Assembly (NCBI GenBank): GCA_030549335.1
Contig: CM060197.1
Span: forward strand, 44,109,654-44,173,653
Length of the DNA stretch: 64,000 nt
Direction of reading: 5' to 3'
DNA from: Pontederia crassipes
Taxonomy: Eukaryota > Streptophyta > Magnoliopsida > Commelinales > Pontederiaceae
The notes under the pieces were generated by a model. The model had not been told where the DNA came from. It ran no database searches and worked only from the letters and a program-made list of their open reading frames with translations. The first letter of the stretch is position 1. Each line of letters begins with the position of its first letter. The position numbers and the translations under genes are program-made. Shown here in pieces: positions 22,501-35,446 of this stretch.

Positions 22501-25500
22501 TGACCAAACTTCAACGTATTTCCATTCTCTATCATAAATTTAACCAAGCTTAGGTAATAATAAATCTTAAAAGATAAAGCCCTCGTTCCATTGCAATATC
22601 CAAACTTTCCTGCTACTGTCCTATTACACATCCATCACCGAGATATCTTTTCTCAACCCAAGCCCAGCCTTATAAAATTATCAACCCTCAATCATGTCCT
22701 TCCTACATATCTATATACAATATTTATCCATCTCATAAAGGTATCAATATTAGTCCATAAGTCTATAAAGAGATTATTTTCATACTATTATTATTACACA
22801 TTTTAGTATTAAGATTTTTTTACGTAAGAATTTAGTAATCCTCTATATTGCACAAAGTAGTCCATCTAACGGGCTTTCGACCGACGAATTCCAAAGTAGA
22901 TGCCCTTTGGTCATCAGGCAAGAATCTTCTACGGGTCTAATTATCCAGATACATCAAAGTTCCAGAGGGTATGTGATGTAAAGAGGGAGAGAAAGATCAC
23001 ACGAATATAGAAGAACACAAAGATTTACGAGGTTCACTCAAAATCGGACTACGTCCTCGGACGGCAGCGAGACCCTCATAAAGATATTTGCTGAAGTGCT
23101 TGATTATATAGGGAGCTCATGTAGTGTTAGGCTTGAACAACTAAGAGAAAAAGAAAATGCATATGTGGGAAAGTGTAAAATAAAGGAGAAAAAATGATCA
23201 AGGCTTAGTCTTTTGGAGGTGACCATAGTGGAAATGGTGCACAGTGGCCTGGCTATGATGATATGCATACATCTGACGAGTCATGTGTGCAGTTTCTCGA
23301 TGCTCGGTGGCCAAGTCTGCGATCGGACTCTGCATGATAGAGTGGAGATCGTAAATAACATTAAAATCATAAGCTGAAGATGATTAGGCCATATCTTTTC
23401 CACTGTGCTGGTGGCGAGGTATGGAAAGGACTTGCCTCTACATCATGTGTCTCGAGGAAATAGAAATATGGTAAGAAGATGAGACCCTTTTTATAAAGTA
23501 GTTAAAAGACCAAATCCTAAATACTTAAAGGATAAAAAAAAATACAAGTCAAATATCCTACACAAGACTTTTTCAACTATTCCATGTGTAAGAACCAACA
23601 CTAGCTGCATTTTACTATTTGTAGTTGTGAGATTAATTTGAGATATAACTATTGAACGAATAATTTAAATAAAAAAGTAACGTTAGCAAATAAATCAAAA
23701 TGGGAAGATGTGATTTAGACTTGATGATTACAACATTATGATCTCAAAAATTTATATTTAATTCGCACTGTAGAAATGTATCTCACGATCAACGGAAGTA
23801 ATAAAATTTTGAGTTCGATTTATACGGTCATTCAATTTGAGATATTAGACGTTACTAGTATACTCCCCGCACGATGTGCAGATAGTGTAAAAAACGTGTC
23901 TCATCATTAGTTATAATTTTATATTTTATTTAACTAAATAATAATATTTATAAATTTGTCCACTATTTTTTGAGTAAGTTTTTTAAATTTAAAAAAACCA
24001 CCATAAAATTATTTTAAAAAATAAAAATCACCCTCTAACAGTTTATGGAGTTAATTAATTTAAACATATGGTAACATCTTTTTGAGTGGAATATATAATT
24101 ATGTAATTTATTTTGATTGATATTTTATTAATAAAATTATATAATTCTATAACTACTGATATTACTCATTAGTTATTTAAATAATATTAATTTTATTTTA
24201 AATAATGTAAAACAAAACAGGAATAGTTTATTTTTAAAAAAATAATGCTATTTACATTAAATACATTTTAGACGAAATGGACTTTATAGAATCTTAAATT
24301 TTCATTTTCAATCAAATCTATAATGAAGATTAATTTTACAATAATACAGAGTCTACAAATTTAATATTATTTTTAAATGTTTATTTATTAAATAATTTAA
24401 ATTGCATCCTCTTATCCAGCCATAACATAATTTGAGGAAGAATATGGGAAGGCATAACCCAATGTACAATAATATAACCAACAACATAATCAAATCAATT
24501 TAAATTCAAATAATATAGATCCGTAAATCAAATATAACATAGTTTTCCATCTAAATAATATAATTTAAATTCAAATTGTTTTTATGTAAATTTTTAAAAA
24601 AATAAAACTAACCCTACAACATAACTAACTCTTAAAAAAAAAGATAAAATGACATGAAAAAATAGAGAAGAAATGCGAAGGGCTTGACTTCTTCCTGTTA
24701 TTTATAAAGTGAAATAAATAAGAAAGGGAGCGGTTACTAATTAACCGTGCACCATTCACATTACGCATTAACTATGAACTAAAAATATAATAGATGACAA
24801 AAGATTTTAATTAGTCATAAATCCATAAGAAATAGAGCGATTAGTGGTTAACTGATTAAATTTCTAACTGACCATAAACTCTCAAAATTTTATAATAGAA
24901 CATATAATATATTAATTAGTTGTAAATCTCAAAGGATTAACGTCATCATAACAATGTGACAGATGTCTCACACACACATCTTAATTAATAAATATTTCAT
25001 TGTATCTTAGATTTATTGACATCATTAATAACATTCAATAGTGAAGTAATAATGTGTTTCACAAAACTGAAAAAATATAGGAAAGGAAATGACAAAAAAA
25101 TCTTATTCGCATAATTATTCCATGAGAGAAACATATTGCCTAAAGCATTTAACAATGCATTTATCATGAAAAAAATATTTAAAAAAAATATAAATCTTAA
25201 ATAAAAGTAAGTAAAGAATTGATTACCACTTAAATTAGGATAACATTTGAATACATCATTTGATCCTAAGTAACTCTTCATCTGAAATTTATTAGCAACG
25301 TAAAAATAAAGCAATGCAATAATTTCATTCAGAGAAGCTAAATAGTAAAATGCAATAATTACAAACGTATAGAAAGCATTACAATTGAAATGTGTTTTCT
25401 CGTTGCAGATATTTATAGGATGACACGATAAATACAATGAAAGCAGTTGCTACATATTTGATAACTGCTCTTATATAGTTATATGCTAATCGCTATATAT

Positions 25501-25870
25501 ATATATATCGCAATTAGATATACATATTTTACCCCATTTATTTTTCATTGTACGTTACATGGAGATGTTTTCCAATAAGTGAAAATGGTTGATAAGATGG
25601 ACACGATCGCTAATAAAAAGAAAAAGAAGTTGCTAATAGATAGAGTAGGTGACATTATACATGAAATAAAGACGACGTTATTAATTAATCAACTACTCAA
25701 AATATAATGATAATTAATTAATATTTTAATTATTATGATATAATAGTTATATATTTAGACTTTTTTGTGATGCCATCATTAATATAATAATCATATATCT
25801 AATTCTTAAAGACACTTGTCACTTTCTACTTTTGCCAAATGTCAAGCTCTCCTTCCAAACTTCCTTGCTT
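22501..25870. other. AT-rich intergenic DNA, no gene seen
   Basis: 22860-23480 is less AT-rich and has repeat-like phrases (agatttacgaggttcactca, ctacgtcctcgg at about 23020-23060) but no end structure. 23860-25000 is very AT-rich. The 146-codon minus-strand frame at 25437-24997 is Phe/Tyr/Asn/Ile-rich, as expected from AT-rich DNA, and has no family features. A tatata microsatellite lies at about 25494-25509. Confidence 0.5.
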
Positions 25871-25877
25871 TTAATAT

Positions 25878-25886
25878 AATATAAAT
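25878..25886 (+). promoter_or_regulatory. Possible TATA box of HMA paralogue 2
   Basis: taatataatataaatac lies about 200 bp upstream of the ATG at 26081. The stretch between is pyrimidine-rich leader-like DNA that matches the leader of HMA gene 1 (for example ctttgaccacca...atctcctc and ctt(c/a)atctt). Position and sequence fit a TATA box, but nothing else supports it. Confidence 0.35.
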
Positions 25887-26080
25887 ACAAAAAAAAATTG
25901 CCGCAAAGTTTTGAGTATTCCTTTATGTCAACGATTCATACAGGTGACAAAACCAAGTGACCCTAAACCCACCCACCCACCATTACTTTCATCCAATCCT
26001 TCACAGCTGCTCCAGCCCTCTTTGACCACCAGATCTCCTCCTTCCGCTTCCTTCATCTTTCTTATCGCTGCTGTTGAAAG

Positions 26081-27222
26081 ATGAAGGTGAAATGCAACAG
26101 GACTTCTTAGCTTTGCTTTCTTAACTCTTTGTTTGTGTAAATTTGAGAACATGATAGTTTCCCTTTGTGTTAGCATAATTAGCTAGGGTTCAAATTTTAA
26201 ACTCTTGCAAAAGTACATCTAATGTTGGATGAAATCATTCTTTCTTTCTTCTTTGCTTAATCATCGATCTGAATCCAGGTAGTACTGAGACTGGATTTGC
26301 CTGATGATTGAGACCACAGAAACGCTATGAAGGCTGCCTGCGACGCTAAAGGTGGTACTATCTCCGCTGCTCTTAATTAATCTTAATTTTGTTAGCCACC
26401 AAGTTCATGTACAACAGTTAAGATAAATATGTGGAAACAGAAACAAAATATTGTAACTTATATATGCTCTTAAAGTTTAAACTCGTACTTCAAAATTTAA
26501 AGTGAAAAACCTTAAACTTTGTTTGTATTTTTAGTGATGGAGGGATGGGTTAGGGGGATGACATAAAGATTTGTGATGTTGAAGATATTTGGATACTAAT
26601 TTATGAGATCAGTTGAATTAATTTAACTTGTACTTTGATTGGATAGAAATTATGGATTAACAAAGTTTAAATTAGGTAAATGTTTTTATTGTTCTTAAAT
26701 ATATTTTATTTTATTCTAATTTGATTGAGAAGAAAACAGAGGGCAAATACTAATTTGATGAGTTTAATTTTAAATTATGTGACGGACTTATAATCATTAA
26801 CCTAACCATTTAAATTTTTAAAAATGATTTCCAAATCCATCTCACCGTAAGTAAATTTAACTCATATCTATTAAAACCTCAATAAAAACAAAGCCTGAGA
26901 TAAATAACATGACGGAATAAATAAAAAAATAAAATTGGTCTTCACTTAAACATTACTAAAGCTGAAAGTGAAATGATAAATAATATAAATGAATAGTACA
27001 GGTTTAACAATTTCAACCCAATTTCAATATCATCTAGCTTAATATCACTTTTTCTTTGTGTTTTCTTGATGTGAAAAAACAATTGTAGGAATTAATTTCA
27101 TATCGGTGGACGAGAAAGGCAAGGAGATTACGGTGATTGGAACAGTGGATCCTGAAGAAGTTTTGAGCGAAATGAGGAAAGCTTGTCACGCTGAAATCAT
27201 GTTACTTGAAGTTGATAAATGA
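26081..27222 (+). pseudogene. HMA-like paralogue 2 with a nonsense codon
   Basis: Exons 26081-26086, 26279-26351 and 27089-27222 follow exactly the layout of HMA gene 1: a tiny first exon, a 73-nt second exon and the same intron phases. They encode a 70-codon frame whose parts (MKVVLRLDLPDD, then DHRNAMKAACDAK, then GINFISVDEKGKEITVIGT, then VDPEEVLSEMRKACHAEIML) are clearly homologous to it. Codon 13 is TGA (26309-26311) where gene 1 has GGA (Gly), a single base change. Splice sites and the rest of the frame are intact, so decay is recent, or this is an assembly or allele difference. The metal-binding Cys pair is also absent. Gene 1 lies 10.8 kb upstream on the same strand, so the two are tandem duplicates. 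Confidence 0.75.
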
Positions 27223-27290
27223 TTCGATGATTAAAGTTGAAGACTACTGCATAATATATATAATATATAATATAATATAATATACATATG

Positions 27291-27932
27291 ATATAATGCC
27301 CCTATGTTGGACCCTCCGCGATGCATCCTGCATTGCGATTGCCGGTCGTCCATGCCGAGATCGACGACTCCGCTTCGTCCTGAGGGTGTGGAATGATCTT
27401 GATCGTGTAAACGGTGGAGATCGGGTGTCGCCTATTGAATCCCCTCGATGACTTTTGAATCCCTAGTGCAGCCTTCAGCCCTTTTGCTTTGATCGACGCC
27501 AAGCTTGGAAACGAAGTGCTGTCGAGGTTGGACGAAGACGATTTTAGGGTTTATGTCGATTTCAGGGATATATATATATAATATATATAATATATATATA
27601 TATAATATATATATATATGATATAATGCCCCTATGTTGGACCCTCCGCGATGCATCCTGCATCGCGATTGCCGGTCGTCCATGCCGAGATCGACGACTCC
27701 GCTTCGTCCTGAGGGTGTGGAATGATCTTGATCGTGTAAACGGTGGAGATCGGGTGTCGCCTATTGAATCCCCTCGATGACTTTTGAATCCCTAGTGCAG
27801 CCTTCAGCCCTTTTGCTTTGATCGACGCCAAGCTTGGAAACGAAGTGCTGTCGAGGTTGGACGAAGACGATTTTAGGGTTTATGTCGATTTCAGGGATAT
27901 ATATATAATATATATATAATATATATATATAT
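27291..27932. repeat. Recent 329-bp tandem duplication with TA-rich junctions
   Basis: Unit 1 is 27291-27619 and unit 2 is 27620-27932. The GC-rich core of about 270 bp (from ataatgcccctatgttgg to gtcgatttcagggata) is essentially identical. The only core change noted is attgcg versus atcgcg near 27334/27663. Each core is bordered by TA-dinucleotide runs that differ in length. Open frames in both orientations (for example minus 27502-27302 and 27831-27631) are duplicates of each other with no recognised domain. The core may be a fragment of an unidentified repeat or gene. Confidence 0.92.
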
Positions 27933-28049
27933 GGTGTCTCTATTCTCACTTTAAAAAAAATGACCATTCGATTTTGTTAGATAGAGATAAAAGTGTCTAT
28001 ACTAATAAAAAAGAGTGGTTAATGTTTTTGGAGTGACAATAGAGCCACC
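27933..28049. mobile_element. Small MITE, 117 bp, in a TA run
   Basis: Left end ggtgtctctattctcacttt and right end (inverted) ggtggctctattgtcactcc are matching TIRs, 17 of 20 bases, with the element bordered by TA-rich sequence on both sides. The interior is AT-rich without coding potential. It lies directly after the 329-bp tandem duplication. Confidence 0.7.
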
Positions 28050-31000
28050 CTATATATATACTCGATCTATACGGCATGAGTAAATTTCTTATTGTTTTCA
28101 AAACCTATACGCATGCCCGATCTTGTAACCACGTATATAAACGTGTACTTGGACCTATCAAAATGTTCATAGATTTGCTGCACAATGGCGGATGTAGGGC
28201 GAAGTGGGTTCACTAATTAATAGATAATAAAATATTTTAAAATTTTTTATGTCCTTGAAAATATTATTCTATGTATCTAAATTCATTTTTATTTTAGCAA
28301 AATGGAAAGATTAACGAGAATATATAATCAAAATTATCTATATGTATAAAATTGAACTAAATGTCAATTTTATGGAATGATGTTAATGAAATTCTCATGT
28401 TAAACTAAAATTTAACAAAACAGATTTAAAGAAATCTGAAATGTAATAAAAGAAGGAAAATGATATCAAGCACGAGGAATAAAAGGCAATGCAAATAAGA
28501 TATTGTGTTATAAGATTATATATATAGTATGTTCAAATAAGAAAAATAATGCAATTATATGTTCAAAACTATAAAATGGAGATAAAAATTTGCAAATGTA
28601 ACAAATTAAAAAAAAGGAAGAAATAAAGAAAATTGATAGCAAAATTTTAAACATAATAAATATGATTGGAAAAAGGGCGTTATTAGTTAAGATTTCAAAT
28701 TGGGCTTTTATTTCATTAAATGAACATTTATTTAATTGTTCATAGAAAAAATGGCTACAGATATTTGAACCCATAATAGGTTCATAGCTCCTAAACACCA
28801 CCAACCAACAACACAAAGTTGATTGTTCCAAGTGTTGACACAAATATATTAGAGAAAAATATATATGTAAAGCATTTGACGTAAAAATGGTAAAGAGTAC
28901 TCATTTTAATTATGAGAAAAATGTATATGTAGAGCATTTGACGTAGAACAGGTGTAGAGCACTCGTATTACTATATGTAATAATATAAAGCATATGCTAA
29001 ATAATAAATATGATTAAAATTAAAATTATCGGATTATTCAATGATGATGATCAAATTATTTTAACAAATATGATTAATTCAATAGCTAAAATTTATTTAG
29101 TCTTTGATGATATATTTTATTATCAAATTATGCCAATAAATATATATATTATTTCATCTAAAAAGTTTATGACTAATTTAATTATGAATTATAATTATTA
29201 AATTAATTAAATAATAAAAAATAAATCGCTTTAGACCTTGGGGTACTCTACATACTCATTAACCTTTTTAGTTATTATATTAATAAAATGTAGTGCACAT
29301 GCGTGTGGGCAGACACCTCCTTTCACCTTTGCCTACACCTACTAATAAATATTTCTTCAAATAAAAAACTCATATTTGTTGATTGGAACACTCAAGATTC
29401 TCTTATTCAAGATTGTTGGTGTACTCGTCTAATTTGAAGATGCGATAAAGGAAGATAATCATTAGAAGAATAACCGAAATCATACTTAATTATGATCAAG
29501 CTCCAAATTATATGAACAGAGACTCGTTATTTAAAGAAAAAGTGGATTGTCCTAAATGATGTTTCCATGTCTTGACTAATTGAGGACAAAACAAGTAATG
29601 ATGTGATCTTTAAAAGAAATTACTAATTAAAAAGAAGAATGATCATAATCAATTAGTAATGATTTTCATCTTTAGGTTTATTGGTATTTCGTTTGGTCAA
29701 GTACTCAAGTTATTCAATTAAATTAAAGTTTAGATCGGCCTTCAATTTTTTCTAAAAGTTCAAATCTGTATAAAAGAGCATTTAGTGCCTTCAGCTAGAC
29801 AACTAATAGAAAAATGTTCTTACAAAACTTCATTAAGTTTTGAATTCTAAACCCCACAATGGTACTTTAATAGCATATGAAATTAGATATGAGCTACCGA
29901 CAATTCTAAAAATTTAAGCAAATTTGCAGAGCAATCTTTGGTTGCGTTTAGTAATGCTTTTGTAGATAGCTAGTTCTACAAAAACTTAAAGACTGTGAGA
30001 CTGTGGAATGCTGTTGTCTGCAACAGCAGAGGCAATGTGGAGAAATAGCAAAAAAAATATCTGTCGGTAAGATCTCATAGCAAAAAAATTATTAATTATC
30101 ATAATATTATAGCCTCATCAAGAACTTAAATATTTATCTTGTCAGTAAGATCTCATAGCAAAAAGGAAGGGACCAATTCCTCCATGCGAAATATTTACCA
30201 TTTAGATGCATAAGCCCTAAACAAAGTTCCAAGCTAGAAATTTTCTTCTTGTCCTGTTAAAATCATGCCAAGAAACATTTTCTTCTTGTTCTGTTAAAGT
30301 TAACCACATAAATCAGCCACCAATTAAAAACATCATATCTTTTGGATGTTCACTCAAGATTCTCCCTGTTCAACATATAACAAGGAATGGACTCAATTCA
30401 TGTTATCTCAATGACTCTATGAAGGTGCTGTTATATCATCAAATTTTTCTTTGGCACAATTCCCACGAAACTTGTGCAAGCAGAGCATTCATGATTCAAA
30501 CGAAAAAAAAAAGAACATGTGATTCACTGCAACGTTAACCAAATAAAATTATCTCCCAAATGGTTCTAAATCATATGCAAAAGAAAACTTTTTTGCTTAA
30601 GCAAAATAGTTTGTCATATTTGTTATAGTATTTTAAAATAGTGAAGAGGTGGAGTATTCAAATCTTGTTACATGCGTTGTTCTTTTAACTTAACCCCATC
30701 CAACAAAGATCTTTGAGTTCCAAAAGAGGTTTCAAACAAATTACTAAGTAGTTGAACAGTCTCGTTCATTGAAATGTGTTATTTATTGTCACATATTCTG
30801 AATAAGGGTCTGAATGCCTTTGTTCTTTTTTCTGAAGTTTGGGCCATTCTTTTTTCTTTCGGATAAGAAGTTTGACCATTTTGTCACCTTGTGATGAACA
30901 TATATTTATACATATGCCTTACAAGTGAACATATATATGCCTTGCAAGTGACAATTAATATACTATTCCTAGTGGGGCACATGATCTTTCCTTGATTCTT

Positions 31001-31100
31001 CCTAGTTTATGTCCATACACCATCTTCAAATTTCTGAAAAAAGCATATTTCTTGCATCTTTGTCGTAAACTTTGATGCCTTTCGCATCAAATTTCTTAAT
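28050..31100. other. AT-rich intergenic DNA with small local repeats
   Basis: No gene. A duplicated segment of about 65 bp lies at 28852-28980 (atgtaaagcatttgacgta / atgtagagcatttgacgta). A direct repeat gtaagatctcatagcaaaaa occurs at about 30066 and 30144. The frames at 28843-28508 and 29010-29201 reflect AT-richness only. Confidence 0.55.
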
Positions 31101-33040
31101 GTTTGCAGAGTTCTTTTAATCCTTTTTAACTTTCTTATCTAGAAGTATAGTTTTAATCCTTTAATTTGCTCCTGCTGAATTTTACCTGCCTTTGACCTAC
31201 TGGTGGTTAGTTGAGGAGCATCAAATTTTAGATGCCATCCATCGTCTGCCCCACTTCCGTGACACTTCTGTCCTTTCTCTCTCTTGTTCAAAATGTCTTT
31301 GCCATTACTTTTTGCGTAGTGGCAGACAGCTTGAAGCAGCAGCAAGCCTTTGGCAAGCTTTTGTTCTACTCAGCAAATTCTACAGGTCATTCTTTTTATG
31401 CGCTTAGCAGATTTCCACTTCTTTTCCGATAGAGAATGCAGAAATTTCGGACTGAAACCAACCATTTTATTTTCTTTCTGTTGCATGACTACTTCAATAA
31501 TGGTGGAATTATCCAATAGTCTGATTGCTTGCTTCTTGCATTGGCCCATTTCAGGGATGTTTGTTAATAGATTATATAACTTTGAAGTACTTTTAATCTC
31601 TAATTATAATTGGAAGGTTTGGATGCTGAAATGGCATCCCTAATGTCAGGAACGATCACTTCTTTCAAGTTTCTCTGAAATATGATATTCTTCCTTATCT
31701 GCTGTCCTGCATCATTCTTATGTTGTCAGTAGTAGGTCAAAGCAAGAACAACTCGATTAGAGAGGCCAATAGACACGAACCAAATCTGCACTTCAGTGAG
31801 ACAAGCAGGGATGTGCTACTGATATGATGTCGATGTGTACAAGAATAAAGTGGAGCCATGTCTTTCTTCTCTTTGTAAGTTGCCAATTATTATTCTTCAC
31901 AAGGCAGCAACAAGAAAAGGAAAAAAAGTTCTTCAAACTTCTGCAACTCGGGCAAAACCACTCCCCTCAATTTGTTCCAATCACTCCACTTTCTTGGCTA
32001 CAAGAGGAGAAAAATGGAGCATTAGAATAATAAAGCTAATTAACAAGTAAAGAAATCACTGTTTAACTAGATACGATAACGCACTTGACTGAGTTAAATG
32101 AAAAATGTGGATACCCGTTTCCGGTTTCTCGTTTTCTTTCTTTTTTTTCTTTTTATACACGTCTACCCCGGCCCCCTCAATCAAATAAGACTTTTACATC
32201 CCTCGAAATACATGAAATAGCTTATGCTGAAGTCCGTCCAGATATACAGTTTGTTATTTTATGACAGGATACAAATCAATCTATATGATTGTATAATTTG
32301 CAAATAAGGGTGTTCATGCCGACCTGAAATCTGATTCAACTCAACTAATTTTAATAGAATCGAGTTAATTCAAAAATAGACTTCCGACCTTGAACCCACC
32401 TATCGTACTTGACCATATTTTTTTTATCATTTTGCAGTGTTTAATATAAAAAATATTTAATATTTATTTTTTAATAGTTAAATATCTTAATATTTAAGAT
32501 GTTTTACTTTAATAGTTTTTATAGTTTAAATGGAATGTAAACATTAAATTAACTGAAAAATAAAATGAAAAGATAATAAATAATAAATGTCCATATCGTA
32601 GGATCAGGTCGGTTTGAGATTTTTCCGAGTTGGGTGAGACCCTATTTGTAATAAATATGTATTAATTATTTGTGTCCAAATAATATAGAAAAAATGGGCA
32701 AATTTTGTCTGCACATTTGTTTTTTTTTTTTGTCTTAGGATAATTACTGAATCTATCACAAGTTTCAAAAATCAGGATTTTCGAAGATAAGCAATTTTTA
32801 TATTCTCGGAAGAAGGAACTCGAATTAAGAATGTGTACGAAAATTAATTGACGTGATACAAATAATATCAGCAAAATATCTTGTAAAAAGATAAATTGAT
32901 TTCTTGCATGATTGTGTAAGAAGAAATATAAACTGTGAGAGCTCAACATTTTTCCTATATAATTTTTGAACAATAAAAAATATGTTGACGAAGATTTTTC
33001 TAACACGTTTTTTTTAAAAAAACAGTGGATTCAAAGAATC
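31101..33040. other. Intergenic DNA, unrecognised
   Basis: 31190-32030 is less AT-rich and carries several overlapping short frames in different registers (for example plus 31232-31432 and 31835-32050). None shows a known domain, splice structure or start context that I can support. It could be an untranslated RNA or an old gene remnant. 32060-33000 is AT-rich and empty. Confidence 0.4.
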
Positions 33041-33043
33041 AGA

Positions 33044-33190
33044 ACCGTCCGATGGATTTCCACAGCCATGGAAACAACTCATCTCCTCATCTAACCGTCC
33101 GATTTTAATCCAACGGCCATTTGCGAGGAACAAAGCGTGTGGCCCTTGAGCGGCGGATGCGCCCTCTCCGCCTATAATTTCGCTATAAAT
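33044..33190 (+). promoter_or_regulatory. Promoter region of the eIF1/SUI1 gene with TATA box
   Basis: A TATA box tataaat is at 33184-33190 (gctataaatgaac), about 100 bp before the first leader splice site. Upstream, the word accgtccgat occurs twice (about 33045 and 33094), and a GC-rich stretch ggcggatgcgccctctccgc lies at about 33151-33171. The local GC rise marks the promoter against AT-rich flanks. Factors that bind it cannot be named from sequence. Confidence 0.6.
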
Positions 33191-33214
33191 GAACAAAGGG
33201 AGAACAAAAAGAGG

Positions 33215-34334
33215 GCAAAGTTGAGGAGGTAGCGGTACAACAGCGTCGATCGATAAGAATTTGGGATTGAAATCTTCGGAGAGAAAAAAAGGTAAAATCG
33301 TCCCTTTGAATCTGTTGATGATTAATTTTGGTTTTGGTGTGGTGGCGGATTTAGTTTTCTCCGATTTTTTTGGTATATTTTTATGTGACTGATTTGTAAG
33401 AAAGATCAGTACTTTTCTTATGTTCATGTCTTCAGGATGTATTCGGATGTTTGATGTATGAGAAAAATTGTGCCTTCCTCTTTGTGGGTTCGATTTCTGA
33501 TGATTTTTGTTCCGTCGGTTGATCTTATTAGGTAGATTTCGTTTAGCTTTGGGAAATTTGGGGATTTCAGGATTATGTTGTATTTTTTTTTAGGAGGGTC
33601 GATCAGTTGAAGAATTGGATTCGTTTGGGGTTCCTTTATGAGAAATTTGCATCTTTTGCATCATCATCGTCTTCAATATCGGGTTAGGGAACAATTAAAT
33701 ATTATTTTCAAACGTACTCAGTTGGATCGTTGATTTTTATATGTACATGTACATGATCTTGAAAAGTTGTTCCTTTTTATTTTGACAATTTGTTATTCAC
33801 TGCTGGCATGCTGAAATCAGTAATCATTTCAGATTTCATGGTGACTGTTTTGAAACCAAGTTATCCATGCTAGGGGAGGAAAAATTGTTATGTATAAATT
33901 TCTTCTTGAAGAAGTATTTTTCATATATGTTGCGTAGGGTGAGGCATGATGTTCAAATATATGGTTGTTCCTTTGCTGTCCTAGATGTGAACCTTGTTTA
34001 TCCATATTTATGGTAATGATGGAGTTTCTGCAGATAGTAGTCATTTTTTGGGTTTAGTTTAAGTGTTCCCTATTTTGGAATTTACGTTCTGCTTTGACTA
34101 ATTGTGAATCTAGTGTTCCAAAGATAATTTTATCCTATTATTAAGCAATTACTGGATTGTGCCTACGGATTAGACATTTCTACTTTGTTTTAATCAATGT
34201 CCTTGTATACTTTTTTTTACAACAGGACATGTGTTAAATCTATCTGCCTTTTTCGTTTTGCAGAAGTGGTACATCCAAATAGAACAAACAAATTAAAGTC
34301 AGTTCGCAGCATCCAGTTTCAACAGCCAAAGTTC
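33215..34334 (+). other. SUI1 5' leader with a 972-bp leader intron
   Basis: Leader exon 1 runs from about 33215 to 33291 (gagagaaaaaaag), followed by a GT-AG intron 33292-34263 (gtaaaatcg ... tttttcgttttgcag). Leader exon 2 is 34264-34334, immediately before the ATG. Long T-rich first introns in the leader are typical of highly expressed plant translation genes and often raise expression. The transcription start is inferred from the TATA position only. Confidence 0.7.
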
Positions 34335-35446
34335 ATGTCTGATCTTGACGTCCAGATTCCCACTGCCTTTGGTATGTGTATAATTTGGTTAAAGTATTCA
34401 ACTTCTCGATTTTTTTATTACATATTCTTTGTCATGTGAGCTCGTCAAAAGTCGAACTTGGCCTCTTTATTTGATTCGGATGGATAAAACAAATTGTTTT
34501 TAGAAGGTTTGCATGCCATTGTGATGATATTTATGCCCATAACAGTTCAAGAAGCTGTGCTGTGTTGCGATTGTATCCTGTGTTTTGGGATACTAATTAT
34601 ATTTGCACCTGAGCTAGTATTAAATTAATATGTTCTTCCGGATTTAGGCCACAGCAGTCTGGTGAGTTGGAAAAAGGAATCACATGCTCTTTGATCTTTA
34701 TGACGTGCTAAGTGGATGTTCCTGGTCTAGGGGGTGGTAATCAGAGCTGTGGTCAAACTTCTTTTTGGGCCATTGCCGGTTAATACGAAGTAGGACAAAT
34801 TGTTGGGGTTATTTAGGCTTATTTTTCTCCTAAAAAAACATATGTTAATTCTTCTCCAACTCCAAGAGTATCTGATCTTTTCCTAGTTTTTGTTAAGTTC
34901 ACTAGAAAGCAGGGTTGTTGTTATCTTTCTAAACAATCTGTTCTTTGTGTAAATACTAACAGATCCATTCGCTGAGGCAAATGCTGATGATTCTGGTGCT
35001 GGATCGAAGGAGTATGTGCATGTGCGCACACAGCAAAGGAACGGAAGAAAGAGTCTGACAACTGTGCAGGGGCTGAAGAAAGAATTCAGCTATACCAAGA
35101 TTCTGAAGGATCTCAAGAAGGAATTCTGCTGCAATGGTACTGTCGTCCAGGATCCTGAACTCGGCCAGGTACACTGTTAAGCTCACAGGCCGATCCTTAA
35201 ATATTGGTAATTCTGAAGCAGTTTGATGATTCTGGAGATACTTCTCTTGCGCAGGTAATTCAACTGCAGGGCGATCAGCGGAAGAACGTCTCCAACTTCC
35301 TAATCCAGGTTTGCCTAGGACCCCAATTCTTTGTAATCACATTTCATCTTTTGCAGCTTTCTACTAATCTCTTCGCCTGTTTGTGTTTCTCTGTTGATCA
35401 GGCTGGGATAGTGAAGAAGGAGCACATCAAGATACACGGATTTTGA
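34335..35446 (+). CDS. SUI1: Translation initiation factor eIF1 (SUI1), 113 aa
   Basis: eIF1 binds the 40S ribosomal subunit in the cytoplasm and enforces accurate AUG selection in the preinitiation complex. Coding exons are 34335-34371, 34963-35168, 35255-35308 and 35402-35446, all with GT-AG introns. The joined frame is 342 nt with stop, giving 113 residues, the usual plant length. The protein starts MSDLDVQIPTAFDPFAEA, an acidic flexible tail, and ends KKEHIKIHGF. The SUI1 domain (about 27-108) has the basic loop QRNGRKSLTTVQG (37-49), the CCNGTVVQ strand (68-75) and QLQGDQRKNV (84-93). It reads as almost identical to cereal SUI1 from memory. No stop or frameshift was found, so it is probably functional. 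The 3' end is not marked by a perfect AATAAA. aataag at about 35525 is a candidate. Confidence 0.97.

Noticed and set aside
23860..23895. ctagtatactccccgcacga tgtgcag resembling the CCCG...GCGG hairpin text of some plant Helitrons
   Set aside because: Only a partial, imperfect match; no TC start, CTRR end or coding sequence could be connected to it.
24997..25437. 146-codon minus-strand open frame
   Set aside because: Composition (Phe, Tyr, Asn, Ile) simply reflects AT-rich DNA; no domain or conserved word.
27302..27831. Duplicate 66-codon minus-strand frames
   Set aside because: They are copies of one another because of the 329-bp tandem duplication; no recognised domain and no evidence of coding.
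31190..32050. Cluster of overlapping plus-strand frames suggestive of a gene
   Set aside because: Frames change register without usable splice sites and show no recognised domain; described only as unrecognised DNA.
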